From NCBI GenBank assembly GCA_964517495.1, contig CAZFER010000001.1:1-64000 (forward strand): 64,000 bases of DNA, read 5' to 3'. The stretch's first letter is position 1; the number at the start of each line of letters is the position of its first letter. The translations under genes were made by a program, and so were the position numbers. The notes beneath the pieces were generated by a model. It was given only the letters and a program-made list of their open reading frames with translations, had not been told where the DNA came from and searched no databases. This DNA is from CAZFER01 sp964517495 (GTDB lineage Bacteria > Hinthialibacterota > Hinthialibacteria > Hinthialibacterales > Hinthialibacteraceae). Shown here in pieces: positions 44,078-52,155 of the stretch.

Positions 44078-44638
44078 ATGAACACACGAACCACTGCTTT
44101 TACCCTTATCGAACTTTTAATTGTCGTCGCTATTATCGGCATTTTAGCTGCTATTGCCGTCCCCAATTTTCTCAATGCGCAGATTCGAGCAAAAGTAGCC
44201 AATTCACAAGCAGACATGCGTTCGCTTTCAACAGCTCTGGCAGCCTATCAGGTTGATAATAATATGTTTCCTCCAACGCCAAGTACAGCCGGTAATTTAA
44301 GGTACGCACGTTTGGCCCGGCTTACTTCTCCGATTGCTTACATGAGTACTGTCCCTCTTGATCCATTCCGCCAAGGTGTCGATCCCCAAAACGCAGGATC
44401 CTTATTCCAACCTGAAGATAGTGCATATCCGCTATGGGATCCGGAGCATGCCGACGCAAACCGGAAAAATGGAAATACGTTTTCCCTGATTCCGGAACAG
44501 CAGAATAACTTTGGTTCATACGTGCTTCATGGTGCGGGACCGGATACGGATTACGAAGCTGCCCAAGGCATGCCTTTGCATTATTACGATTCAAGCAATG
44601 GTGTCCGCAGTGGTGGCGATTTCTATCGTTTTAATTAA
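44078..44638 (+). CDS. type II secretion/type IV pilin-like pseudopilin
   Basis: A 186-residue prepilin. The N-terminal methylation motif is TTAFTLIELLIVVAIIG, with Glu at +5; the residue before the cleavage site is Ala instead of the usual Gly. The hydrophobic helix and following segment (AIAVPNFLNAQIRAK) nearly equal those of the pseudopilin at 45588-46232. The globular part has TVPLDPF and a GspG-like ending (HGAGPDTDYE, SSNGVRSGGDFYR), a calcium-loop-like region of major pseudopilins. AAGGGGG precedes ATG 44078. No secretion ATPase, secretin or prepilin peptidase gene is nearby; this lineage scatters such pilins through the genome. Confidence 0.85.
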   Translation: MNTRTTAFTLIELLIVVAIIGILAAIAVPNFLNAQIRAKVANSQADMRSLSTALAAYQVDNNMFPPTPSTAGNLRYARLARLTSPIAYMSTVPLDPFRQGVDPQNAGSLFQPEDSAYPLWDPEHADANRKNGNTFSLIPEQQNNFGSYVLHGAGPDTDYEAAQGMPLHYYDSSNGVRSGGDFYRFN

Positions 44639-44657
44639 ATTAAGGATTCACAATAAA

Positions 44658-45503
44658 ATGTCCAAGACATCTTTTTTATTGATTATCCTCGCTACCACTT
44701 TACTCATTCCCGCTTTTAGTGCTGAGGATGATAAACCGCATGCATGCCGTTCGGTGCATCTATGGTATCCTGCCCCTGAAGGTACCATTTTTTATAACGA
44801 GATGACTGTGGAGAAATCCCACACCGGCAGTTACTTCATGGCCTGTGGTTTTCGGCATGGCTATTTTGGGATTCAGGAAATACGCAACAAAAAAGACAAA
44901 GTGGTGATCTTCTCAGTCTGGGACCCCGGTGACCAAAATGATCCCGAATCGGTGAAAACCGATCGGCGGGTTAAAGTGTTGCACGAAGGTGAAGGCGTCA
45001 ATGTCAGCCGTTTCGGAAATGAAGGGACTGGCGGTAAATCCATGTTTCCCTATCAATGGAAGTTGGGTGAAACCTACAAATTCCTGGTCAAAGCCAAGCT
45101 CGATGGATCACGCACAGTTTATTCCGCTTATTTCTATTTGAATGATAAAAAACAATGGAAACACCTGGTTAGTTTCAGCACCTTGGCGAGTGGGGATTTG
45201 TTGGAAGGTTACTATTCCTTTGTCGAGGATTTCTGGCGGAATGGTGTAAGCGCCACAAAAATCCACAAAGCCCATTACGGGAATGGGTGGGTTTATTCCA
45301 CTGATAAAGAATGGTATCCCCTTACCAAAGCCATTTTTACCGCTGACCAAACCACATTAACAAACAATATCAACGCCGGTTTAACCGAGAGTGACTGCTA
45401 TTTCCTGCAAACCGGAGGAGTAACCATCAATGAACTCCCTCTAAAATCACGCATTGAACGCGGGAAAACCGAGAATCTCACTCCACCTGAGTCACTTCCC
45501 TGA
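44658..45503 (+). CDS. secreted DUF3472-domain protein
   Basis: A 281-residue exported protein. After a signal peptide (about 1-22) comes a DUF3472 domain: HLWYPAPEGTIFYNEMTV, YFMACGFRHGYFGIQEI, VIFSVWDPGDQNDP, RFGNEGTGGKSMFPYQWK. The C-terminal part continues with a beta-sandwich related to laminin-G-like folds. DUF3472 proteins are often secreted and associated with carbohydrate breakdown, but the function is unknown. I choose ATG 44658, preceded by AAGGA; earlier starts lie in the pseudopilin gene. It begins 19 bases after the pseudopilin stop, so both may be on one transcript. Confidence 0.8.
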   Translation: MSKTSFLLIILATTLLIPAFSAEDDKPHACRSVHLWYPAPEGTIFYNEMTVEKSHTGSYFMACGFRHGYFGIQEIRNKKDKVVIFSVWDPGDQNDPESVKTDRRVKVLHEGEGVNVSRFGNEGTGGKSMFPYQWKLGETYKFLVKAKLDGSRTVYSAYFYLNDKKQWKHLVSFSTLASGDLLEGYYSFVEDFWRNGVSATKIHKAHYGNGWVYSTDKEWYPLTKAIFTADQTTLTNNINAGLTESDCYFLQTGGVTINELPLKSRIERGKTENLTPPESLP

Positions 45504-45511
45504 TGAATGAA

Positions 45512-45557
45512 TCAAAAAAGGTGAGCTGAAATTCCATTGGCAGAATTTCAGCCCACC
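45512..45557 (-). terminator. intrinsic terminator of the minus-strand pseudopilin gene
   Basis: GGTG-A-GCTGAAATTC (45520-45534) pairs with GAATTTCAGC-C-CACC (45543-45557) with one mismatch; on the minus strand the stem is followed by TTTTTT. It lies between the convergent DUF3472 and pseudopilin genes. Confidence 0.8.
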
Positions 45558-45587
45558 GTATGTTGCATGCATTTGAAGACTAAACGA

Positions 45588-46232
45588 CTAAAAATAGGTA
45601 TCAAACAAGCCGATTTCTTGCCAGCGGGGATTGGTGCTTCCGCTCAGTTTTTTGGCTTTCCAGATATCGCCATTTGATACCACGCCGTTTGAGGGGCTAT
45701 AAGGGGTGGCTTTTCGATTGGTCAGCCAATCTCCAAAATCGTGATCAGGTCCAGCGGCGAACATTAACCAATGGCTGCCTCGGGGTGAATTGGCGCAGTC
45801 CCGATCCTCATAACCGTAGAAGCATCCACCACCGAATGGATCTGTTGGGATTCCGGAAATATAGGACACGGGTGTGGTTAATAATGCCCAGATTTGGCCA
45901 TTAAAGAAATTATCCCCCAGCGAACTGGTAACACCTTTGGCTTGACTGGGCCGTACTCCAAAGAAACTAATTCCATTCGGATAACTGCATTTCTCAGGTG
46001 GTCCATGGCTGGTATCGTTTCCGTCAATCAACCATAACCCTGTATCCATATGCCGTATATGCACTTGATCATTCAACATCTTCATGTCGGCAAAGGTTTT
46101 CGATGCTTTGGCCCGTATTTGGGCATTCAAAAAGTTTGGCACCGCAATAGCCGCCAAAATCCCAATAATGGCAACCACGATTAATAATTCGATCAGCGTA
46201 AATCCTAATGTTTTCTTCCCCACGTTACTCAT
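45588..46232 (-). CDS. type II secretion/type IV pilin-like pseudopilin
   Basis: A 214-residue prepilin with a canonical Gly before the cleavage site (KKTLGFTLIELLIVVAIIG). The first about 35 mature residues, through VPNFLNAQIRAKAS, match the pseudopilin at 44078-44638 almost completely, although the DNA has diverged at synonymous positions. The globular domain has GIPTDPFGGG, FAAGPDHDFGDW and SPSNGVVSNGDIWK, again like the C-terminal calcium-binding region of GspG-type pilins. GAGGT precedes the ATG. It faces the other pseudopilin across the DUF3472 gene. Confidence 0.87.
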   Translation of the reverse strand: MSNVGKKTLGFTLIELLIVVAIIGILAAIAVPNFLNAQIRAKASKTFADMKMLNDQVHIRHMDTGLWLIDGNDTSHGPPEKCSYPNGISFFGVRPSQAKGVTSSLGDNFFNGQIWALLTTPVSYISGIPTDPFGGGCFYGYEDRDCANSPRGSHWLMFAAGPDHDFGDWLTNRKATPYSPSNGVVSNGDIWKAKKLSGSTNPRWQEIGLFDTYF

Positions 46233-46560
46233 AATCTTAACCTCTCTGTATTTTTATTCACATCATTGCAGTAGACTTATTATACAATAATTATATTCCT
46301 TAGTTCAATCGAATTAATCATTTTTGTTTGTTTTTCCCCCTATTGCCAAATCAATCGTGTTTTTCCAATCAAGCAATTAATGATTATATATATACATTTT
46401 TTGTATATACAATGAAGGAGGTATAGTATTACTATTTGGCATGACTATAGATAAACAACTTATATAATTTAACTTACAGTGAAAGTTCCAATTATGTTGC
46501 TCTTGGCATGCAAAATGCAATATAGGCTAACGTAACATTTCCAAATAGGAGTAAAAGGTA
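46233..46560. other. divergent intergenic region
   Basis: 328 very AT-rich bases between the divergent pseudopilin and zinc-ribbon membrane protein genes. TATATACA (46389-46396) and TGTATATA (46402-46409) form an eight-base inverted repeat around a T-run. A Shine-Dalgarno-like AAGGAGG near 46414 is not followed by a usable start. TTGCTC (46497) and TATAGG (46521), 18 bases apart, could be the promoter of the plus-strand gene. No gene seen. Confidence 0.45.
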
Positions 46561-47670
46561 ATGAACAACAACAACAAGAAACAACATGGTCCTAAGCGAT
46601 ATCGTTATTTAATCAATATACTGAGCGCTTTGCTTACCGTGCTCTTTATCTGGTTGCTTGGTTTTGTTCTTGGAGATATTGGCACATTACCAGGCCCTGA
46701 TTATGAAGAGATCGAAAAACAGCATGTCGACCAAAAACTTATCGATGAGCTTAATACTTTAAGAGAGCAAGAAGAAAAGCTTTCCAGACAAATAAAGAAT
46801 CAAAAGGAAATCCAGGATATTCTGCAAACCAGCACTCAGAATACAAAAGAGACCATGAATCAGTTGCTGGAAATGCATCGCTTGAATATAGAAAAAGGGA
46901 TTGATCCTACGGAAAAAGAGCAAAAAGCATTAGCTGAAAGTGAGAATCTCTTTTTGGAAAACCAGAAGAAATTTCAAGTGGCCAATAAAAAAGTGGCTGA
47001 ACTGAGTGAACAACAACGTGAGATAAATCAGCAAATTCAGTCCTTGAGAGATCAAATCAACCAACAAAAAGAGCCTGCACAGGAAGAATATAAACATCAA
47101 CAGCGTATTCATTCCATCAAAGTGGCATCCTTTAAGCTGGCTTTTCTCATCCCCATGCTCTTCCTGGCGGCATGGTTGGTCTACAAACAAAAAACAAGTG
47201 CTTTCGTGCCGATTTTTTATGCGGGTTTAATTGCAACCTTGTGGAAAACCGGTTCGATTATGCACCAGTATTTTCCCCATGAACTCTTCAAATACATTGC
47301 CATCGTGGCAGCTATTACTGTAGTGTTAATGTTTATCATCCACCTCATTAAAAAGATGATCAAACCCAAATCAGACTGGCGTCTCAAACAAATTAAAGAA
47401 GCATATATCCATCATTTTTGTCCGGTTTGCAGTTTTCCAATTAAACGTGGTCCATTCAAACACGCGGTTTGGACTTCAAGAGGTCCACGATTTCAAACGC
47501 GGGACAAATCCATGGATGAGCAGGAAGAAGATCAGTCTTATATCTGTCCCGCCTGTGGTGAGCAGTTATATGAAAGTTGTGAGTCCTGTCAAAGCACAAG
47601 GCCATCATTATTACCACATTGTCCAGCCTGTGGGAATTCCAAACAAATCATGGTAAATCATACAAATTAA
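46561..47670 (+). CDS. membrane protein with coiled coil and C-terminal double zinc ribbon
   Basis: A 369-residue protein of unknown function. It has one N-terminal transmembrane helix (about 17-40, NILSALLTVLFIWLLGFVLG), a long charged coiled coil (about 50-182) facing the periplasm if the topology is simple, then three further helices (about 190-280), and a cytoplasmic C-terminus with Cys pairs CPVC, CPAC, CESC and CPAC (about 288-360), consistent with two zinc ribbons. The combination suggests a membrane scaffold or sensor linking periplasmic coil and cytoplasmic zinc domain. AGGAG and AAAGG precede the ATG. It is monocistronic with a clear terminator. Confidence 0.75.
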   Translation: MNNNNKKQHGPKRYRYLINILSALLTVLFIWLLGFVLGDIGTLPGPDYEEIEKQHVDQKLIDELNTLREQEEKLSRQIKNQKEIQDILQTSTQNTKETMNQLLEMHRLNIEKGIDPTEKEQKALAESENLFLENQKKFQVANKKVAELSEQQREINQQIQSLRDQINQQKEPAQEEYKHQQRIHSIKVASFKLAFLIPMLFLAAWLVYKQKTSAFVPIFYAGLIATLWKTGSIMHQYFPHELFKYIAIVAAITVVLMFIIHLIKKMIKPKSDWRLKQIKEAYIHHFCPVCSFPIKRGPFKHAVWTSRGPRFQTRDKSMDEQEEDQSYICPACGEQLYESCESCQSTRPSLLPHCPACGNSKQIMVNHTN

Positions 47671-47714
47671 ATAACGTTAATCGATAACCTGATTCTCATC
47701 CAATCCTGTATATA

Positions 47715-47741
47715 GGGAGCCAATCCGGCTCCCTTTTTTTT
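47715..47741 (+). terminator. intrinsic terminator of zinc-ribbon membrane protein gene
   Basis: GGGAGCC (47715-47721) and GGCTCCC (47727-47733) with a five-base loop, followed by eight T. Confidence 0.92.
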
Positions 47742-47749
47742 CGATTCAA

Positions 47750-47786
47750 CGAAAATAAAACGCCCTCGTGAGAGGTCACGAGGGCG
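47750..47786 (-). terminator. intrinsic terminator of duplicated-domain secreted protein gene
   Basis: CGCCCTCGTGA (47761-47771) and TCACGAGGGCG (47776-47786) make a perfect 11-base-pair stem with a four-base loop; on the minus strand it is followed by TTTTATTTTC. Confidence 0.9.
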
Positions 47787-47823
47787 AATGATAAACATTC
47801 AAGATTGTAACACATGAATTGAT

Positions 47824-49311
47824 TTACCGGTAAATCGACCAGTTGGCGACATTCGTTCCATCCAATAGTCCCTGGCCTGGTTCGTTAAACAGCATTACAT
47901 GGTCATACCACATGTTGCAGGGGCCACGATCGTTTGTTTCCCACACACCAATGACAACCGTGTCTGAACCGGCCCATGTCCATTCTCCCCACCAGAGTTC
48001 AAACTCATCACGGTGGTATTCTTCATAGTGCCATTCACCATCACCTATCATCGAACCTTCATGAGAAGCTCCGGCTCCGGCACTGCCGCCATCAACCATT
48101 GGCATAACAAACATCGTGTTTCCTGTATAGGCTTCACTGTCGCATTTATAATAAAAGGAGATATATTGGAAATTACCCATATTAACTCCTTCGGGGGTGT
48201 TGCCAACCACTTTCGATTCGGGTGTGTCATCATCGGGAAGATCAGGATCAATACCCGTTTTGATTGCTCCAGCGGATGAGGGAGCGGCGGTGTCATCAGT
48301 AACCCATTCCATATCGTGGGCATGCTCCTCTGCCCACCAGCCATCGAGTCCATCTTCAAAATCGGCAAAGGGTGTGGGTGGCTGAGCAACAAACACCAGT
48401 TTGCTGAATTCATACGAATAACCTTCAAAGGCCTCACCAGCCGTTGATTGAATATTCCCGGATAATACTTCCACCGTAACGGTTCCTTCTCCTCCATCCG
48501 TCAAATCTGGGAAGGTTGGTTCAGGAAATCCGGTAAAGACATAACTTACGTTATTGTTGGATGATACATCGGTGGCCGGTTCTCCATTAACCAACAAGTC
48601 ACCAGCTTCAACACCTTCAACTTCCTGGTTAAAAGTAATAGTTATCTCATCCACGCTTTCGAGGCTTTCACCTTCAGCGGGTTCAGTCAAAATTATTTCG
48701 GGTGTTCCACCTTCTGCTAGCAACAAGCCTTCACCTGATTCATTGAACAGCATGACATGATCATACCACACATAGGCAGGGCCGCGGTCGTTGGTGTCCC
48801 AAATACCAAGAACCAGGTTGTAAGAGTCTTCCCAGTTCCAGCCGCCCCACCAATTGACGAATTCAGACATGTGATATTCTTCATAGTGCCATTCTCCATC
48901 GCCAATCATGGTTCCGCTGTGGGAAGCACCACCTCCTGAACTCCAATCCTCATTCATGGGCATAACAAACATGGTGCCGCCGGTATAGGCTTCGCTATCA
49001 CACTTATAATAGAACGAAATGTACTCATAATCAGCGAAGCTGACTCCCTCTGGCAACTGACCCTGGACTTTCGATTCGGGTGAATCGTCATCGGGCAGGT
49101 CTGGATCGATGCCGACCGAGATTGAACCTTCTGATCCCGGACCGGCTCCTTCCGGTTCCCAAATTAATCCATATGCATGTTCTTCTGTCCACCATCCATT
49201 GCCATCATCTTCAAAATCAGCAAATGCAACTGGTGGTGCCTGGGCGTTGGATAGCCCTATACATACCATACAAACAAGTAACGCTATGGCCATACTTAAA
49301 ATGACTCGCAT
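47824..49311 (-). CDS. secreted protein with duplicated CBM-like domains around an Ig-like domain
   Basis: A 495-residue exported protein, acidic and rich in Trp and Tyr, with a signal peptide (about 1-23). Two copies of a jelly-roll-like domain (about 28-199 and 314-485) share FADFED, GIDPDLPDDD, PESKV, YISFYYKCDSEAYTG, MIGDGEWHYEEYH and WYDHVMLFNE, offset by 286 residues (858 bases); they resemble carbohydrate-binding modules. Between them is an Ig-like domain of the SbsA/Big_5 type (about 206-306, ITITFNQEVEGVEAGDL). No catalytic domain is seen. The end DGTNVANWSIYR matches the tails of the two subtilases in this window. GGAGG precedes the ATG. A surface-bound or secreted glycan binder is the best guess. 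Confidence 0.8.
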   Translation of the reverse strand: MRVILSMAIALLVCMVCIGLSNAQAPPVAFADFEDDGNGWWTEEHAYGLIWEPEGAGPGSEGSISVGIDPDLPDDDSPESKVQGQLPEGVSFADYEYISFYYKCDSEAYTGGTMFVMPMNEDWSSGGGASHSGTMIGDGEWHYEEYHMSEFVNWWGGWNWEDSYNLVLGIWDTNDRGPAYVWYDHVMLFNESGEGLLLAEGGTPEIILTEPAEGESLESVDEITITFNQEVEGVEAGDLLVNGEPATDVSSNNNVSYVFTGFPEPTFPDLTDGGEGTVTVEVLSGNIQSTAGEAFEGYSYEFSKLVFVAQPPTPFADFEDGLDGWWAEEHAHDMEWVTDDTAAPSSAGAIKTGIDPDLPDDDTPESKVVGNTPEGVNMGNFQYISFYYKCDSEAYTGNTMFVMPMVDGGSAGAGASHEGSMIGDGEWHYEEYHRDEFELWWGEWTWAGSDTVVIGVWETNDRGPCNMWYDHVMLFNEPGQGLLDGTNVANWSIYR

Positions 49312-49525
49312 TCAGGTATTTCCTCCTTTAAATCTGTTTTTATAAAATGTACCAGAAATAAATTCCTGGATATAAGATGCTCTCATGTTCAACGTGTATA
49401 GGCAAGGTCTCTAATATCAAACAATATGTTTTTTTAAGGTTTTCCATCTTTCTTCCCTAAACCCCTTATTATATGATTGTATAGCATGACAAATATATGG
49501 AGCAAAATATAAGGAGTTAGAGATC

Positions 49526-50176
49526 GTGAAACGAATTGTATTAATGATCATACCGTTGACAATCATTATTGGTTCCTGTTCATGGTTCAGGGGGGATTCA
49601 AGTATTCCCTTCGAACAAATTCAGGGGGAGTTTGTCAGCCTATTCGATGGGCAAAGTCTGGATCAATGGGTGATTATGGGAAATCCTGAGGGTTGGCACG
49701 TGGTTGATGGTATGATTCACAGCGAGGGAGGTAAAGGTGGCGATTGGCTGCGTTCACAGCGCCAGTATCAAAATTTCATCCTTACCTTGGAATATAGAGT
49801 GGCGCCAGGGGGGAACAGTGGGGTGTTTTTTCGCTGTCCCGAAGAAGGCCAACCCTGGGTAACTGGATATGAATGTCAAATATCCAATGAACAGCCTCCC
49901 CGGGATGCTTTACACTGTACAGGATCGCTTTATGGTTTGGCGCCCGCCGATCCCCGGCCAGACGAATCCCCTGAAGTGTGGCATAGTTTGAGAATTCTTT
50001 GTAAAAATCGGCGAATCATGATATTTGTGGATGGAAACCAGACGGTTGATACCAATATGGATCAAAATCAGGCTATCAAAAACAAACCGCTAGAAGGTTA
50101 TATTGGTCTTCAGGATTCCCACACGGGAGAAGGAAGATGGGTTGAATTTCGTGATATTCGCATTCGGGAATTATAA
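49526..50176 (+). CDS. DUF1080 (3-keto-disaccharide hydrolase) lipoprotein
   Basis: A 216-residue lipoprotein with signal and lipobox IIIGSC (Cys at 18). The DUF1080 domain, now called 3-keto-disaccharide hydrolase, fills the rest: FVSLFDGQSLDQWV, GWHVVDGMIHSEGGKGGDWL, FILTLEYRVAPGGNSGVFFR, WVTGYECQISNEQ, GSLYGLAPAD and GYIGLQDS. Family members cleave glycosides whose sugar was first oxidised at C3, and often work with exported Gfo/Idh/MocA oxidoreductases such as those at 15736 and 39968. The start is a GTG preceded by AAGGAG. It is monocistronic, with a terminator at 50222. Confidence 0.9.
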   Translation: MKRIVLMIIPLTIIIGSCSWFRGDSSIPFEQIQGEFVSLFDGQSLDQWVIMGNPEGWHVVDGMIHSEGGKGGDWLRSQRQYQNFILTLEYRVAPGGNSGVFFRCPEEGQPWVTGYECQISNEQPPRDALHCTGSLYGLAPADPRPDESPEVWHSLRILCKNRRIMIFVDGNQTVDTNMDQNQAIKNKPLEGYIGLQDSHTGEGRWVEFRDIRIREL

Positions 50177-50221
50177 AGTTATTGATTTCTGATTTTAATT
50201 CGTTACATTATATATTATTGT

Positions 50222-50250
50222 GGGCGAGTGATTCTCGCCCTTTCTTATTT
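50222..50250 (+). terminator. intrinsic terminator of DUF1080 gene
   Basis: GGGCGAG (50222-50228) and CTCGCCC (50234-50240) with a five-base loop, followed by TTTCTTATTT. Confidence 0.85.
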
Positions 50251-50304
50251 CCAATCATTTCACATAATGATAATTCCAAATGAGTGATTCAGGTTTAAAA
50301 AAAC

Positions 50305-51726
50305 ATGGCGCAGACAACTAACAACCTCAAATTTTATAATACCGAAACCAATAAAAAAGAACCATTTGAGACCATTGAACCCGGTGTGGTTCGGATGTAT
50401 ACCTGTGGACCCACGGTTTACGATTATGCCCACATTGGCAATTTCCGAGCCTATTTGTTCGAGGATATCTTGCGGCGTTATTTAAAATATCGTGGTTACA
50501 AAGTGAACCATGTGATGAATATCACCGATGTGGAGGATAAAATTATTCGTGAAGCCGGTAATCGGAATGTGTCAATTTATGACTATGTCCAACCTTATTC
50601 AAGTGCTTTTTTCGAAGACCTCGACACACTCAATATTGAACGTGCCGAACACTACCCCCATGCTACTGATTTTATTCCCCAGATGGTCGATATTGTCAAA
50701 ACATTAAAAGAAAAAGGTTACACCTACGAAAAAAACGGCTCAATTTACTACAAAATCATGAACTTTGAAAATTACGGACGATTATCAGGGATTACCCCCG
50801 ATTCCGTGAAAGTTGGAGCGCGTATTGATTCAGATGAATATGAAAAAGACGATGCCCGTGATTTTGTGTTGTGGAAAGCGAAAAAAGAAGGCGAGCACTT
50901 TTGGGAAACTGAAATCGGGGAAGGCCGCCCCGGATGGCATCTGGAATGCTCGTGTATGTCTATGTACTATCTGGGTGAGGAACTGGATATTCACTGCGGG
51001 GGTGAAGACAATATCTTTCCCCACCATGAAAATGAAATCGCGCAGAGTGAAGCGGTTACAGGCAAGCGATTCGTGCGTTACTGGCTCCACTGCCGCCACT
51101 TATTGGTTGAAGGTGAAAAGATGTCCAAATCGAAGGGTAACTTTTTTACCTTGCGTGATCTTTTGGCCAAGGATTTTCATCCAATGGCAATTCGCTTTTT
51201 TATCATATCCAGCCACTACCGCACACCGGTGAATTTGACCATGGAGGCGTTGCAAGGTGCTTTTTCTGGCTGGCAACGTATCATGGATTTCTATGACCGA
51301 TTAAAAGCATTGAGCCAATCGGACGCGAATGAAAACACACAAATAATTCAAACGTTGGACGAGGAATTGAAAAAATGTGTGAAAAAATTTGAGATGTATA
51401 TGGATGATGATCTTGATTCCCCACGGGCAGTCGCTGCTCTTTTCGATTTCATACGGGAAGCCAATAAGATACTTGACAGTCAACCTGTGCCTTCTCAACA
51501 AGCCAAAACTGTGCTTTCCACTCTAAAACAGATTGACTCTGTTTTGGGGATAATAAAGGAAGAGGAATCCAATCTTGATCGTGAAATTGAAGATTTGATT
51601 CAGCAGCGTCAGCAAGCACGCAAGCGTAAAGATTTTGCCACTGCCGATGCCATTCGCGATCGACTAAGCCAACAGGGAATCATTCTGGAAGATACACCAG
51701 AAGGTGTACGTTGGAAAAAACGTTGA
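50305..51726 (+). CDS. cysS: cysteinyl-tRNA synthetase
   Basis: A 473-residue class I aminoacyl-tRNA synthetase charging tRNA-Cys. The active-site motifs are HIGN (43-46) and KMSKS (272-276). Cys34 in YTCGPTVYDYAH and the later segments WHLECSCMSMYYLG and DIHCGGEDNIFPHHENEIAQ carry the zinc ligands that select cysteine. A C-terminal DALR and anticodon-binding domain follows (about 350-473), ending QQGIILEDTPEGVRWKK. The length is normal. The ribosome-binding site is weak. It may be co-transcribed with the TPR protein 65 bases downstream. Confidence 0.97.
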   Translation: MAQTTNNLKFYNTETNKKEPFETIEPGVVRMYTCGPTVYDYAHIGNFRAYLFEDILRRYLKYRGYKVNHVMNITDVEDKIIREAGNRNVSIYDYVQPYSSAFFEDLDTLNIERAEHYPHATDFIPQMVDIVKTLKEKGYTYEKNGSIYYKIMNFENYGRLSGITPDSVKVGARIDSDEYEKDDARDFVLWKAKKEGEHFWETEIGEGRPGWHLECSCMSMYYLGEELDIHCGGEDNIFPHHENEIAQSEAVTGKRFVRYWLHCRHLLVEGEKMSKSKGNFFTLRDLLAKDFHPMAIRFFIISSHYRTPVNLTMEALQGAFSGWQRIMDFYDRLKALSQSDANENTQIIQTLDEELKKCVKKFEMYMDDDLDSPRAVAALFDFIREANKILDSQPVPSQQAKTVLSTLKQIDSVLGIIKEEESNLDREIEDLIQQRQQARKRKDFATADAIRDRLSQQGIILEDTPEGVRWKKR

Positions 51727-51791
51727 CGATTGTCCATCTCTTCATACAATTTGTAATTCATATTATATTATGATTCTATTGGAGTTAAGAA

Positions 51792-52091
51792 ATGTGTGCT
51801 AAAGCTATTGACAAATGTGAGTTAGGAAAAATTTTTGAAACTCATGGTCAATGGATGCATGAACATGAAGAGTATGAACAGGCCTTAGCTTATCATGTTG
51901 ATGCCATTAATATGTGCCGGTCCTGTGAGAATAACCATAAGTGTATGTTAAAAAAACTAAACAACCTTGCCCTGACTTTTGTCCACAAAGGTGAGATTGA
52001 GCGAGCAATTGACACATATCAACAATCAATTGATCTTCTTAAAACTGTGCAAGCGAGATTAAAGGGATTTGAAACCTGTACCAACGATTAA
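51792..52091 (+). CDS. small Cys-containing TPR protein
   Basis: A 99-residue cytoplasmic protein with two tetratricopeptide-like helix pairs: the first at about 12-45 (LGKIFETHGQWMHEHEEYEQ followed by ALAYHVDAIN) and the second at about 50-87 (LNNLALTFVHKGEIERAIDT). It has six Cys, including CRSCE (Cys42, Cys45) and Cys51 in the loop between repeats, plus several His, so metal binding in that loop is possible. TPR proteins mediate protein contacts; no partner is known. GGAG precedes the ATG. It lies between cysS and the pabB-pabC fusion in the same direction. Confidence 0.7.
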   Translation: MCAKAIDKCELGKIFETHGQWMHEHEEYEQALAYHVDAINMCRSCENNHKCMLKKLNNLALTFVHKGEIERAIDTYQQSIDLLKTVQARLKGFETCTND

Positions 52092-52155
52092 TGCCATTCA
52101 CTTGTCTTTAATAGAATGTACTGCTTGTTCATCATGAAGAGATTTGGAATAATGT

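Noticed and set aside
46410..46425. Strong Shine-Dalgarno AAGGAGG suggesting a hidden small gene
   Set aside because: No start codon lies at a workable distance; the nearest ATG gives eight codons before a stop.
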